From positions 9,147,281 through 9,157,280 of the forward strand of contig CM018896.1 of assembly GCA_009663005.1 (NCBI GenBank): DNA of 10,000 nucleotides, read 5' to 3'. Origin of the DNA: Actinidia chinensis (lineage: Eukaryota; Streptophyta; Magnoliopsida; Ericales; Actinidiaceae). Under the pieces are notes generated by a model, which was not told the DNA's origin, did not search any database, and was given only the letters and a program-made list of their open reading frames with translations. The first letter of the stretch is position 1. Every line of letters starts with the position of its first letter. Shown one piece after another: positions 1 to 8,440 of this stretch. The position numbers and the translations under genes were made by a program.

Positions 1-264
1 GTTTTTTCTCTTGAACTAGATTTCATCAAGAGAATGATTGTTCTTCGATACTACATAAGGTACTCTTGGGTTAACTACCACTGAATGATAATATACATGT
101 ACAAAGATCTTAACTGTGATAGAAAGGCCCAACTCAAAAAAGAAAAGAAAAGAAACCTTCTATCACAACGAGATGACAAAATACAGAATCCCAATATCTA
201 TATGGTTTACATGATTCAACAAAAGCTGAATAACCTTCAATTGTGCTCAGATCTGTAAAAGACA

Positions 265-2095
265 TGTATCATGCCCTTCTTCCTAGCGTTCCTTTCCCCG
301 AAACCCGAAGATGAAATTCCTTGAGTTTGGAACGATGATGATGAAAGATGGAACCGGGGCTGATGTTGAAAGGTAGAGAGAAAGCACTGACACTACTGCG
401 TACATCAATCGGTTCCGCTAACCGAACCCTCGGGTCACAGCCTAGGGATTGGTGGCTTGGCTTTTTTTTTCAATTTCAGTAATCCCTTCTAACAATCTGC
501 CACACCACTTTTCCCATCATTGGCCTCATGAGAAAGGTTTGCTCCTGGATGCCACCAAAAGCTTACCTCGAAAATTGCCCTAATCACTTGCATCCATGTG
601 CATCTCATGATCAGTAAGCCTTTGTCAACAATCCCTTCACATTTCCCTTTTCTAACTCTTCGTAAGCCCAACTGAACCTTCTTGCCTTTGTTTCTTCCAT
701 ACATCGAAATTTCGCTTCTCGCCACTCACTATCTATTTCCAACATACACCATACCGTAACTGAAAACAATCTAGAATTTTGATTGTATTGGCAACCTTTG
801 CAAGCCATTCCGGTGTCCAAATTCCATCCCATAGTCCCCCCTAACACTGTCGTGTTCGGGATCTATTTGTCCCTTGGGTTTACAAGTTTTGCACCAGCCC
901 CGAAATCTGCCGACTTTGGCAATTGTAATTTTCATCCAAAGAATGGTCTCGGCTTTATGTCACAATGCACCATGCAAGTCCTCGACACTCTCGGGAAGGT
1001 ATGTGCCAGCCTCCTTGCGGTTCCAGGCTATCTAAAACCTGTACTCTCCCAATTCAAAAATTTTCCCCAACTGTTCTTCTGTCGTAAAGAGGAATTAATC
1101 GATGGCCCGTTCTCATGACTCATATCCAGAAGCCGTTGACGTCCTTCAGAAGCAAAAACCCTATCTCACATCTCACCAGATTTAACTGATGGGTGCGTAC
1201 TTATAGTTTCAACCTCCATCCTAAACTGTTTTTCCCCCGGCTCAATTCCCTCGATTTGCTTCACACTAGCAACAACAGTTTTGTTAGCAAGAACACTCTA
1301 TAAACAGCCCCAAATCCTCCAGCTCCAAGCTTCTCCTTGAACCCTTTTGTTCGGCTCTTGCATTTCCTATACCTGAGAACTGACACCGGAACACCAGAGG
1401 CATAACCAGAAGAGCATATTTGAGCCGATAACCCCCAAACTTGGGGCTATTTTCTACATCCAAAACACCACCACCACAACCTCCCTCCACTCATGACCAC
1501 ACCAAGATGGGTGCTATAACAAACCACATCAAACAACAGCGTCCCACGCGCGGGCAACCTCCACCATTGTTTTTTTCTAAACGCCCTAACGACCGAAGAA
1601 GGGGTGTCCTTTGCACTATGGGGGCCACAAACTTTGACATACGTAGGCTGGGAAAGCAGCCGACTATACCCTATCCTCACGAATCGGGTACTCTTCAGTA
1701 ACACATCCGAAACACTAACCCACGTCCCTCATCACACAGACTGGTGTAAACCGATGTTCAGTGAATGGCGTCTATCACGACGCTGAGCGACGCACTCCAA
1801 CTCTCTTGTCCACATTTCCAACGGGTGGTGTAGAATTTCGCAAATCTATTGTGTTGTGCAGGGGTGGGGAGACAGTCAAGTGGCGAGGCTGGTGTTCTCT
1901 CGCTGTATTGGGTCTGTGTGCCCCCTTTGAAGAGCATGTCGTGCTTACCTAAGCACGTGGGACAACGTGTGTGTCCTGCCTTTAGAAAAATAATAAAAAT
2001 ATAGAGAACACTCATACCCACCCAAGGAAGGTCCAAATCCTGATCGTATGTCGCCACTTGACGTTCCGACATTTGTTTTTTTTTCCCACCGCATG
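265..2095 (-). pseudogene. Broken G-type lectin S-receptor-like serine/threonine kinase (At1g34300 type)
   Basis: An intact relative would be a plasma-membrane receptor kinase with a lectin/PAN ectodomain, one membrane helix and a cytoplasmic Ser/Thr kinase. Reading the minus strand in changing frames I see: TYVKVCGP at the end of the ectodomain (about 1630-1655); a hydrophobic, Trp-rich stretch before the kinase (about 1450-1530); the juxtamembrane FGGYRLKYALL; the glycine loop GAGGFGAVY (1300-1326); RMEVETIS and SEGRQRLL; the catalytic loop HCDIKP (about 950-967); DFG (898-906); TPEWLA, where the family has APEWLA (about 800-817); WAYEELEKGNVKG (about 632-670); LLEGITEIEK (about 450-490); and a Ser-rich tail with FQTQGIS. 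The order and the tail fit At1g34300-like proteins, recalled at roughly 830 residues. The N-terminal lectin domain is not recognisable. Stops and frameshifts fall throughout, and PEN after HCDIK reads as PRP. Ends are approximate. It is a pseudogene unless the indels are sequencing errors. Confidence 0.85.
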
Positions 2096-2524
2096 TCTAA
2101 GGAGTATCGGTTTTGACCACGCATGGCCGAAAACTCATTTAAAGTGTCCGTGCTTCATCGAAGAGATATCTCCTTCCTTTCGTGCTCCATATGGCACTAA
2201 CGCAATTATGGCACTGGGAAACCGTGAACAACGCCGTGGTTAAATATGAACCAATCCCTACTGATGGATTATGAAACAAAAACAAAACCCAACATATTCA
2301 ATTTTTTTAACTCAACCTCAAACCTCCAATTATTTTCACTTATCATCCCTAGTTAATTCATCTTAAAAACTTAACAAAACTCAAACCCTCGTCGGTTAAT
2401 GCTGAAGCGCTTAATTACATTCTCTCGCTTTTTTTAGTATTCCCTCACAGCATCATTAACTCTCAATGTTATTCAACAAAACAAACCAGCCATTGGAAAG
2501 AAATTCTCGTCTCCTCCTCACCCC
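2096..2524. other. AT-rich spacer between divergent genes
   Basis: This spacer lies between the upstream end of the broken kinase (minus strand) and the possible plus-strand exon at 2525. About 2096-2250 may still hold unrecognisable ectodomain sequence of the kinase, since the fragment SAIWSTKGRRYLF can be read on the minus strand but not placed. About 2280-2520 is pyrimidine-rich on the plus strand, as plant 5' leaders often are, and ends in a CT-rich run just before an ATG. I see no convincing TATA box, so no promoter is called. Confidence 0.4.
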
Positions 2525-2620
2525 ATGGCCCAACCCAGAAAGGATTTTCCACTTTTTCATCACCCCCACAACGATTTACAAATTAGAATCCTAAACCCTT
2601 ATACCCAACAAGCCAGAAAG
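2525..2620 (+). CDS. Possible first coding exon of an unrecognised plant gene
   Basis: An ATG at 2525 follows a CT-rich leader with C at positions -3 to -1. It opens a hydrophilic stretch of 32 codons, beginning MAQPRKDFPLFHH and ending PYTQQARK. At 2621 the sequence AAAG/GTACTTT would make a reasonable 5' splice site in phase 0. Beyond it the frame becomes hydrophobic and stops at 2740, as expected for intron sequence. I do not recognise the protein family. The composition (His, Pro, Gln, basic) would suit a nuclear or RNA-associated protein, but that is a guess. The case rests on the leader, the start codon and the splice-like junction; it could be a chance frame. Confidence 0.35.
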
Positions 2621-2774
2621 GTACTTTATCTGCGAATTTGTTTACCACTTGTGTTCATCTCTGGTTGCAGTAATGTTTTTTCTCTTCCCAAATTCGCCAC
2701 CTATGACTGTCTTGGCATTATCTGGATTCATATAGCTTGACCGATGCAAAAGTTACCACATGCCTTTCTTTTTT

Positions 2775-2993
2775 ATGTCCCCCGGTTATCATCATGGGCC
2801 AGGGTCAGATTGGGTTTTGCCACTCAGTTACCACCATGATAGAGATTCGTAAACGAGCTTTCCTTATTCTTCTTCGGGGCCCGTTTTAACAAGACAAACT
2901 GATGGAAGTTTTGACATAGTGCATGGTTCTGATCAAAGGCCTCCGCATAGCAAATATGGGGTATATCCCCAGTCTCCACAATTTGCTACTTGA
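2775..2993 (+). pseudogene. Coding-like stretch with one in-frame stop, perhaps a further exon of the same gene
   Basis: The frame set by the ATG at 2775 reads 72 codons to a TGA at 2991-2993, with a single interrupting TAA at 2850-2852. The composition is protein-like, rich in Tyr, His, Pro, Ser and Gly: pieces read GYHHGPGSDWVLPLSYHHD, TSFPYSSSGPVLTRQTDG and SKYGVYPQSPQFAT. A pyrimidine tract just upstream and AG dinucleotides at about 2803 and 2809 could serve as a 3' splice site. It lies about 150 bases after the possible exon at 2525-2620. I do not recognise the family. The lone stop may be a real lesion, a sequencing error or intron sequence. Coding status is inferred from composition alone. 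Confidence 0.3.
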
Positions 2994-4349
2994 TATTAAG
3001 TTTTAGTTTTTAACGAAGTTTGTATCTGTTTTTGCTGTAAAAGTTAAAGGTCCCATGTTATGTGCAATATAATGGTTTTTGTTTTATACCTTACATGCTA
3101 TCTCATTTCTGAAAAAAAAAGAGCTATCTTTATTTTTTTGTGTATGTATTTGTAGGTAAGAAAGTTCCTGAGAAAATTTTCATGACTTCAAAATGGATCT
3201 CATTGTGAAGCATATCATTCAGGGTTCCATTTGAATTTTGTAGGACAAGATGGTAAGGGGTCGGGTCGCCTGTGGACGATCAAGTAATAATTTAACGTAA
3301 TTTTATGGCTTTTATTTAATGTAGATTAGTGACACATTTTAATCTACGAAATGCGTCACAAACTATGTTTTTCAAACAGTAGCGCTATAAATACTTGTGT
3401 CATTTTTTTCAATTCACAAATAGTCGATGTTGTAAGACCTGGAAGATCATGTTTCACACTCTCAATATGGTGAACCATTCTCTTTAGAGAAATAACTTGA
3501 AACAGCATTCTCAGCGTTCCTAAGATTGCACTTGTCGCCCCAAAACACGAAATATACACTACAATTGCACTTGTCGCCACCAAATAAGACAACTGACCGG
3601 AACCCCTTTTTTTGGAAAAATTAACTACTAACACCTTCAATGGATCTCCATATAATCCGACAAACAAACCTCAATTTTGAAAATCACAGGCAATATGCAC
3701 TTTTGAAATGTTGGCACACGAGCGATTTTGATTGTACCACTATTTGGGCTGCCGTACATGCAAACTCACCTGCTTAAACCAAACTTTGATATTTCAGACA
3801 ATGATCTCTCACTAATAATGGTTAGAAAGAGTCCGCGACCAAATCTCTTGTCATAGGGGCCCCAAACATACTGCAAAATACTGTTTTAGATCGTCAAATA
3901 AGGTGTAAAATGAAAATTTCAACCCCATTTTAATATGGAATACTTGGGGAAACCATTGCTTTAGTTTGCACAATGAGTTTTTAACATATTTCGAATGCAC
4001 AGAACATTTAAGATCTCAAAACCCATAAGCTTTTCAGGCACTCACGTTAGTTTGCCTAGGAAAAAGAAAAGGAAAATAAGAATCAAAATTTTTATTCTGT
4101 TTCTAAAAGTCAGATCTTCACGTTCATTTCCTTGATATAGTTCCTGGCAACAGCAAACCAAACTGGATTCAATCCGAAAGTTGGGAAACCTGTCTTCAGT
4201 CCAAACTGCCGCTTTCTACAACTACAGGACCAGAAAAACTGTTTTAGAGGTGTTATCTAGAGTGCTGCTGACATGCCTTGTGCCTAAACTACCAATCATT
4301 GACAAGAAAAGCACTCTATTGAGTACCATTTCTCTTTCTCATTGTTCAG
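2994..4349. other. Unassigned AT-rich non-coding sequence
   Basis: Probably intron or intergenic DNA between the coding-like stretches at 2775-2993 and 4350-4530. It holds the small inverted repeat at 3321-3359. A 12-base phrase, TTGCACTTGTCG, occurs near both 3524 and 3563. A 103-codon open frame on the minus strand (3356-3667) has no family signature I can see. About 4140-4260 reads open on the plus strand but is not recognisable. No tRNA or long repeat was seen. Confidence 0.4.
3321..3359. repeat. Small interleaved inverted repeat, MITE-like
   Basis: Two inverted pairs interlock. GTAGATT (3321-3327) is the exact reverse complement of AATCTAC (3341-3347). GTGACACATTTT (3329-3340) matches the reverse complement of GAAATGCGTCAC (3348-3359) at 10 of 12 positions. 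Dense short inverted words of the GTGACGCATTT kind are common in plant miniature inverted-repeat DNA transposons. I could not find outer terminal repeats or a target duplication, so a MITE remnant is only a suggestion. Confidence 0.4.
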
Positions 4350-4530
4350 ACCTCCACAGGAATTAGAACAGAGAACAGAAGATAATAAATTAAGTAAAAA
4401 GAATGCCAAAAGATCAACATTGCCACAACAATGGCAACAAAAAACTAATTTCCGAGATGAAAGAGAAAGCATAATCAATTTAACCGGAACTAATGACATG
4501 TTAAGAGGGTTCACTTATACAGCAGGCTGA
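4350..4530 (+). CDS. Possible last coding exon of an unrecognised plant gene
   Basis: A pyrimidine-rich tract ending TTCTCATTGTTCAG at 4349 makes a good 3' splice site. The frame then runs from 4351 to a TGA at 4528-4530. The translation is very hydrophilic and protein-like: PPQELEQRTEDNKLSKKNAK near the start, WQQKTNFRDERE in the middle and INLTGTNDMLRGFTYTAG at the end. An AATAAA at 4563-4568, shortly after the stop, could be a polyadenylation signal. I do not recognise the family. It may belong with the coding-like stretches at 2525 and 2775, but the intervening exons cannot be traced. The splice site, the composition and the poly(A) signal are the only support. Confidence 0.4.
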
Positions 4531-5166
4531 TAAACCTGATGTCAAACCCATGTTTGGAACCAAATAAATGTTATAGAATAGCGTGCAGCAGTAAAATTTC
4601 AGTATTAATTTTAAGTTTTACAAAAATGTCCTTTGTTGCTAAGTACAATTAATGACAAACCCAATTCAGTAGAATAGAAATATATTCAAAGCGGAAAAAA
4701 AAACTAACAAGTGTCCCAATTTACTTGTGTTACACAAACAAATAGAGAACCCCATATCTCGATAATCGCCTAGATGTCTCCCCCAATAATGGATTAAATG
4801 GCTTGCAAGTCTTCCTCTGTTTGAAGGGTACCCGAAAACAGCAAAGGCTTCTAAATTAAGGATCCTCATAAGGCTATGCATGCAAGTTTTACAAGAGGTG
4901 AAATCTTTGTAGCTTGAGACTTCAATACGTTGGCTTACAGGTTTTAGGCAAAAGAAGGGGTAATATCACCCCCAAAACAAAAAATCAGAAATGGGAGGAC
5001 TCTACATGTAAATTACCACAAACCCAAGTCAAGTATTTCATATGAGGTTTGGAGATTTCATGAAGCTAGCTATGTTTAATCGTTAGCAATTAGGAAGTTT
5101 TGGGGAGTGAAGTTTACAATGCGGAAACCCGAATGTTGACACCAGCAAAGATGTTCTTCCTTTTCA
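4531..5166. other. Unassigned AT-rich sequence
   Basis: This lies between the possible last exon and the outer end of the gypsy LTR. I see no gene, structured RNA or repeat apart from the AATAAA at 4563-4568. A 71-codon open frame on the minus strand (4666-4881) has no recognisable features. Confidence 0.4.
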
Positions 5167-5587
5167 TGATTGTAGGGGTGCATCAGCTAGTTTGATCACC
5201 TTTAACAACTGCACCAAGCCAAACAGTAAGTCCGGCCGCCGGAGCTGGTTTCCGAAAACGGCATCTCCGACGTTCAAATTAGACGGAACCGAATCTTTAA
5301 GCTAGTGTTCTGATAGACCACGCAAACAACGTACGAACACGCCACCAAATCCGAAAACAAACCCAAAACTCTTTCAAGTTTGATGGAAACCGCGACCAGT
5401 TGCTTAGACAAGCAAGAACCTTGTATGATAAAGACGCCACAAACGGGAATGGATTGGATCCGTTTGATACGTCAGGTTGAACGCCACAAGGAATCCTTGA
5501 TAAGTTCAGATTAGTTTCTTGAAGAACTCAAGAAGAATAAACGAAATCTCTCTATTTTTCATGATTTTCGAAATTGATAGCCTGCCA

Positions 5588-5595
5588 TTTTTATA
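5588..5595 (-). promoter_or_regulatory. TATA-like box in the gypsy LTR
   Basis: The minus strand reads GGCTATAAAAATGGCAGG here, the only strong TATA-like motif in this LTR, about 275 bases from its proposed start. It would drive minus-strand transcription. Called on sequence and position only. Confidence 0.45.
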
Positions 5596-5674
5596 GCCTT
5601 ACAGATAAGAAGTCTATCTAATCTTAACTCCTAATCTATCTAATAAAAATAAATCCTAGTCAAATCAAGTTTCC

Positions 5675-5709
5675 TTGGAGATAAGTCAAAGCTGGCATCT
5701 TATCTCCAA
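5675..5709. repeat. Perfect 11-bp inverted repeat in the gypsy LTR
   Basis: TTGGAGATAAG (5675-5685) and CTTATCTCCAA (5699-5709) are exact reverse complements around a 13-base loop. It lies about 80 bases upstream (in element sense) of the TATA-like box, in the U3 region, so it could be a dyad regulatory site. No function is shown. Confidence 0.6.
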
Positions 5710-5879
5710 TCTAATCCATAATCCTAATAAAACATATAATCTAAGAAATACAAAAAAGTTAGAATACTAATCTGTGTTTAGGATATTCATAACTTTCTGA
5801 GTCTTGAAATCTTGACTTTGTAACACCAATCCTGCCTTGATTCTTGCCTAGTAAAACACACCCACATCAGATTGTAATA

Positions 5880-6809
5880 CCCCTTGCCACATGTATAGCG
5901 GATGGTTCTCTCCCGGATCGAATTTGAGTAGTAAAATCAACCTTTGTTCACCCTCGAGTAGTGAACATACTGTCTGTGTTGTACTCTCCGAACTAAAGTA
6001 TCAGCTCTTCTTTGAATCTCTTAGCTCGAGTTCGTCACGAGACCAATTGGAGCTTGAATCGGCCCATGAGCCTTGATAGTCTTGATGTCCTCATTCATGC
6101 CCCCCCTCTGAGAAGGATTGCCCTCAAATCTTTTTCCCTACAACAAAGGACTCAAATCAGTAACATGAAAGTTAGCAATACATTATACTCACCTTGGTAA
6201 ATCAAGTGGGTAGGCAGATCATGATCCGTTCGAGCACTGAAATGGACCATCTCCTCGGGCAAGCAACTTAGAATGTCTTTTGTACGGAAACCTTTATTTT
6301 CTCATGTGGAACCACACCAATCACCAGGCTTCAAAAACCGCTTGTGACGTCGTTGTGGCTTGCTTGAATTGTATTGCTCGTTCTCCTCTCTATATGGAGT
6401 CGTGCCCTCTCATGGAGTTGCGCTTCACAAAGTCGGTTCTATTCTACCATCTAAATGTACATGCCTCAAAAAACAGGTAAAAGGTGATAAATCCAACGGA
6501 GTTAAGGATTAAAACCATAAACAATTTCCAATGTTGGAAAAAGGGGGGACAACTGCTTGTAGCAGAATGAACACAAACGATATAAGCAAATCAAAATGTT
6601 GGTAAAACAATCCTCCCAAGTCTTAAGGTTCTTACTAATGACAGCCCTCAACAAGTGGATAAAGTCCTATTGACTACTCAGTCTGTCAATCAGTTTGAGG
6701 ATGACAAGTATTTAGGGAATAATAGTTTGTCCTAATTTACCCCACAATGTTTTTTTCAAAAATAGCTAAAGAAATTAGCATCCCGATCAGAAACGATTGC
6801 GTCCTAGGC
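5880..6809 (-). pseudogene. Decayed Ty3/gypsy pol 3' end: integrase core and C-terminal part
   Basis: Integrase inserts retroelement cDNA into the host genome. On the minus strand, in shifting frames, I read IVSDRDANFFSYF (about 6755-6800, holding the second catalytic Asp), then a region matching the HPQTDGQTEVVNR-type motif (about 6670-6710, with the catalytic Glu), KNLKTWED, then FLKPGDW (about 6320), PRGDGPFQ (about 6250), HVTDLSPLL (about 6150) and a tail with RTRAKRFKEEL (about 6020). This order is standard for plant gypsy polyproteins. Reverse transcriptase and the first catalytic Asp are not in the window. The gene is cut at 6809/6810 by LTR A. Many stops and frameshifts make it non-functional as written. 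The coding frame appears to run on to about 5880, next to the LTR. Confidence 0.85.
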
Positions 6810-7926
6810 TGTGACGACACGACCCTCCCGGGCCGTTGATTATTTACCTAATTTTCTCCCGTATTTTCCTCAAATACAAATCAGAGCACGATTGTCCTCC
6901 AAATCTTCATAGTTCTCCAAATATTATTTTTATAAATCTCTCAAATGTATTAATACATTAAAAAAGATCAAAATCTTCAGTCGTTCTCCGCCATCTTGGC
7001 GTACGATCCGACTCCCACGTCCGCCTGAAAAATTATTTAAACAGGGAAGTATACATACGACAAGAATATACTCACGAATCAATAATGGACTCAACAATAA
7101 AGTCAGAGTAGACACAACGAATCAATATTTCATCAAGACCTCGTACTAGGTCTTTCTGATACATCAATAGTGATCTGCCTCATCCACGTCTCCTAGCTCT
7201 CGGCTTTTCCGGCCGTATGGACTATTGGCGGATCCCACTCAGTCAATGTATCAATCAATTCCATAGCATTTAGCCATCAAAGAATCAGATCATAAAGATC
7301 ATGATTCAATAAATACCACGAATTTTAAACAGATATTCAACATGCTCAAGAGGATACAAAATCAGATATTTTAGAAAAATAACTCAGGAGAATGGAAGCA
7401 TATGTATACAATCCTGTTACCTCAAATTACACCATTGGATATGTTGATATGGCTCCCATGAACAACATACTGAAATTTCACTTAATCGGACCTCATATTT
7501 CCATTGAGATACAATCATATTTTTTCAAATGCAAAATGCTAACTACACTAAAGAATTTCTATCATCCTCTCATTGTTTCGTTCTGCGCATCAGTGCTCTC
7601 TCTCTCTCTATTTCTTTCCTCTCTCTCCGTGCTCTCTTTTCTCTCCGTCTCTCCATTCTCCCTTCTCGCCGTAAATGAAACACGACAGACCAAATCAGGT
7701 CCAACATCATCATCACATTCCTTTTCTTTTTCTATTCTTTTCTTTTCTTTTTATTTTCTATTACTTTTATATTTCTTGTCCGTCCTTTTAATCTACTTTC
7801 GGCAAAAACAATAATGGGTGGAGGAAATCACACTTCGCCACCTCCAACTTAAATATCTTCTAATTTTATCTCAAAGTTATGAAATCTGTTCAATTAAACT
7901 CCAACATATAAAAATCGGGTTATACA
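6810..7926 (-). mobile_element. LTR A of a second retroelement, inserted in the gypsy integrase
   Basis: In minus-strand sense it begins TGTATAACCC (7926) and ends GTCGTCACA (6810), 1117 bp with TG...CA ends. It is a reverse-complement copy of LTR B over its whole length. Shared landmarks are the CCTCCACCCATTATTG block, the GA-rich tract (CT-rich on the plus strand here), ATATCCAATGGTGTG-type sequence and the final CGGCCCGGGAGG. A polypurine tract lies just upstream in element sense, so this is in 3' LTR position. The integrase follows directly at 6809, which fixes the outer end. The expected 5-bp target duplication would be TAGGC (6805-6809), but its partner is not in the window. Confidence 0.85.
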
Positions 7927-7930
7927 ATTT

Positions 7931-7953
7931 CCACTCTTAAAAGAATTTCGTCC
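7931..7953 (-). other. Polypurine tract region of the LTR A element
   Basis: In minus-strand sense it reads GGACGAAATTCTTTTAAGAG then TGG, immediately before LTR A. This matches the segment before LTR B (8027-8048), and the purine run before the LTR is where plus-strand DNA synthesis is primed in LTR elements. The same arrangement ends many plant Ty3/gypsy elements. Confidence 0.7.
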
Positions 7954-7956
7954 ACT

Positions 7957-8053
7957 CGTAGCAGTGGAATGTGTGTATTTTAATAGTGACCCAAATTACT
8001 TTTTTTTTTGTATTTCTAAATTCGGAGGACGAAATCTTTTAAGAGTGGAAGAT
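7957..8053 (+). mobile_element. Truncated internal segment with polypurine tract before LTR B
   Basis: It starts GTAGCAGTGGAAT and runs through GTGTATTTTAATAGTGACCC to GGACGAAATC and the purine run AAGAGTGGAAGA (about 8041-8052). The same order occurs before LTR C (9298-9378), so this is the 3' part of the same short internal region. It breaks off at about 7957, where the inverted LTR A element begins. A run of ten T at 8000-8009 is longer than in the other copy. Confidence 0.75.
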
Positions 8054-8190
8054 TGTAATAACCGATTGTATATTTTGGAGTAATTGAAAGATTTATCACT
8101 TTTGAGATAAAATTAAAGAAAGATATTAAGTGGAGGGGGCTCTGACTGGAAGTGTGATTTCCTCCACCCATTATTGTTTGGCCGAAAGTA

Positions 8191-8199
8191 CATATAAAA
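8191..8199 (+). promoter_or_regulatory. TATA-like box in LTR B
   Basis: CATATAAAAGG lies about 138 bases into LTR B, just after the conserved CCACCCATTATTG block and just before the purine-rich tract. LTR C has the weaker GAATAAAAGG at the same place (9518-9527), and LTR A has a degenerate form near 7780-7790 facing the other way. It would drive plus-strand transcription of the array. Confidence 0.45.
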
Positions 8200-8440
8200 G
8201 GAAGGAAAGAGAAAATATAAAGTAATAGAAAATAGAAAAAGAAAAGAAAAAGGATTAGAAAAAAGAAAAGGAATTTGTGGATGGATGATGTGAAATGATT
8301 TGGTCTGGAGTGTTTAATTTAGGAGAGAGGGGAGAATGGAGAGACCGAGAGAGAAAGAGAGCACGGAGAGGAGAGGAAGGAAAGAATAGGAGAGAGGAGA
8401 GAACTGATTGCGAAGAAAGAAAACAATGAGAGATGAGAGA
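8198..8440 (+). repeat. Purine-only low-complexity tract in LTR B
   Basis: Two blocks almost free of pyrimidines on the plus strand: A/G-rich AAAGGAAGGAAAGAG-type sequence (8198-8273) and (GA)n-type sequence (8321-8440), split by about 47 ordinary bases. Equivalent blocks are at about 9521-9600 and 9641-9770 in LTR C. They appear as CT-rich sequence at about 7595-7668 and 7719-7790 in LTR A. Open frames here encode only Ser/Leu/Phe repeats on the pyrimidine strand and are not genes. Confidence 0.8.

Larger units (their letters stand above)
5167..5869 (-). mobile_element. Probable 3' LTR of a Ty3/gypsy retrotransposon
   Basis: On the minus strand this directly follows the end of pol. The proposed LTR starts TGATGTGGGTG (at 5869) and ends CTACAATCA (at 5167), giving TGAT...ATCA termini over 703 bp, a typical LTR length. 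Inside, a TATA-like box (5588-5595) precedes a GC-richer stretch, as in an LTR promoter and R/U5 region. The inner end is set by the coding frame, which runs to about 5880. The outer end is the best TG/CA candidate only, since no second LTR copy is in the window to confirm it. A start near 5891 (TGTGGC) is an alternative. Confidence 0.55.

Noticed and set aside
783..1118. Plus-strand open frame of 111 codons
   Set aside because: It is antisense to the kinase catalytic loop, DFG and APE regions, which give a clear family match on the minus strand.
1441..2243. Several plus-strand open frames of 60-86 codons
   Set aside because: They lie opposite or beside the broken kinase ectodomain and membrane segment and have no signature of their own.
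3356..3667. 103-codon minus-strand frame
   Set aside because: Its start overlaps nothing regulatory, it has no family motif, and it sits in AT-rich spacer; it is not strong enough to call a gene.
5891..6480. Plus-strand open frames of about 60 codons
   Set aside because: They are antisense to the decayed gypsy pol C-terminal region read on the minus strand.
7392..7814. 140-codon open frame that looks like a membrane protein
   Set aside because: It is the CT-rich strand of the LTR A purine tract, so the Leu/Ser/Phe runs come from low-complexity sequence. The same holds for minus-strand frames at 8255-8461 and 9456-9743.
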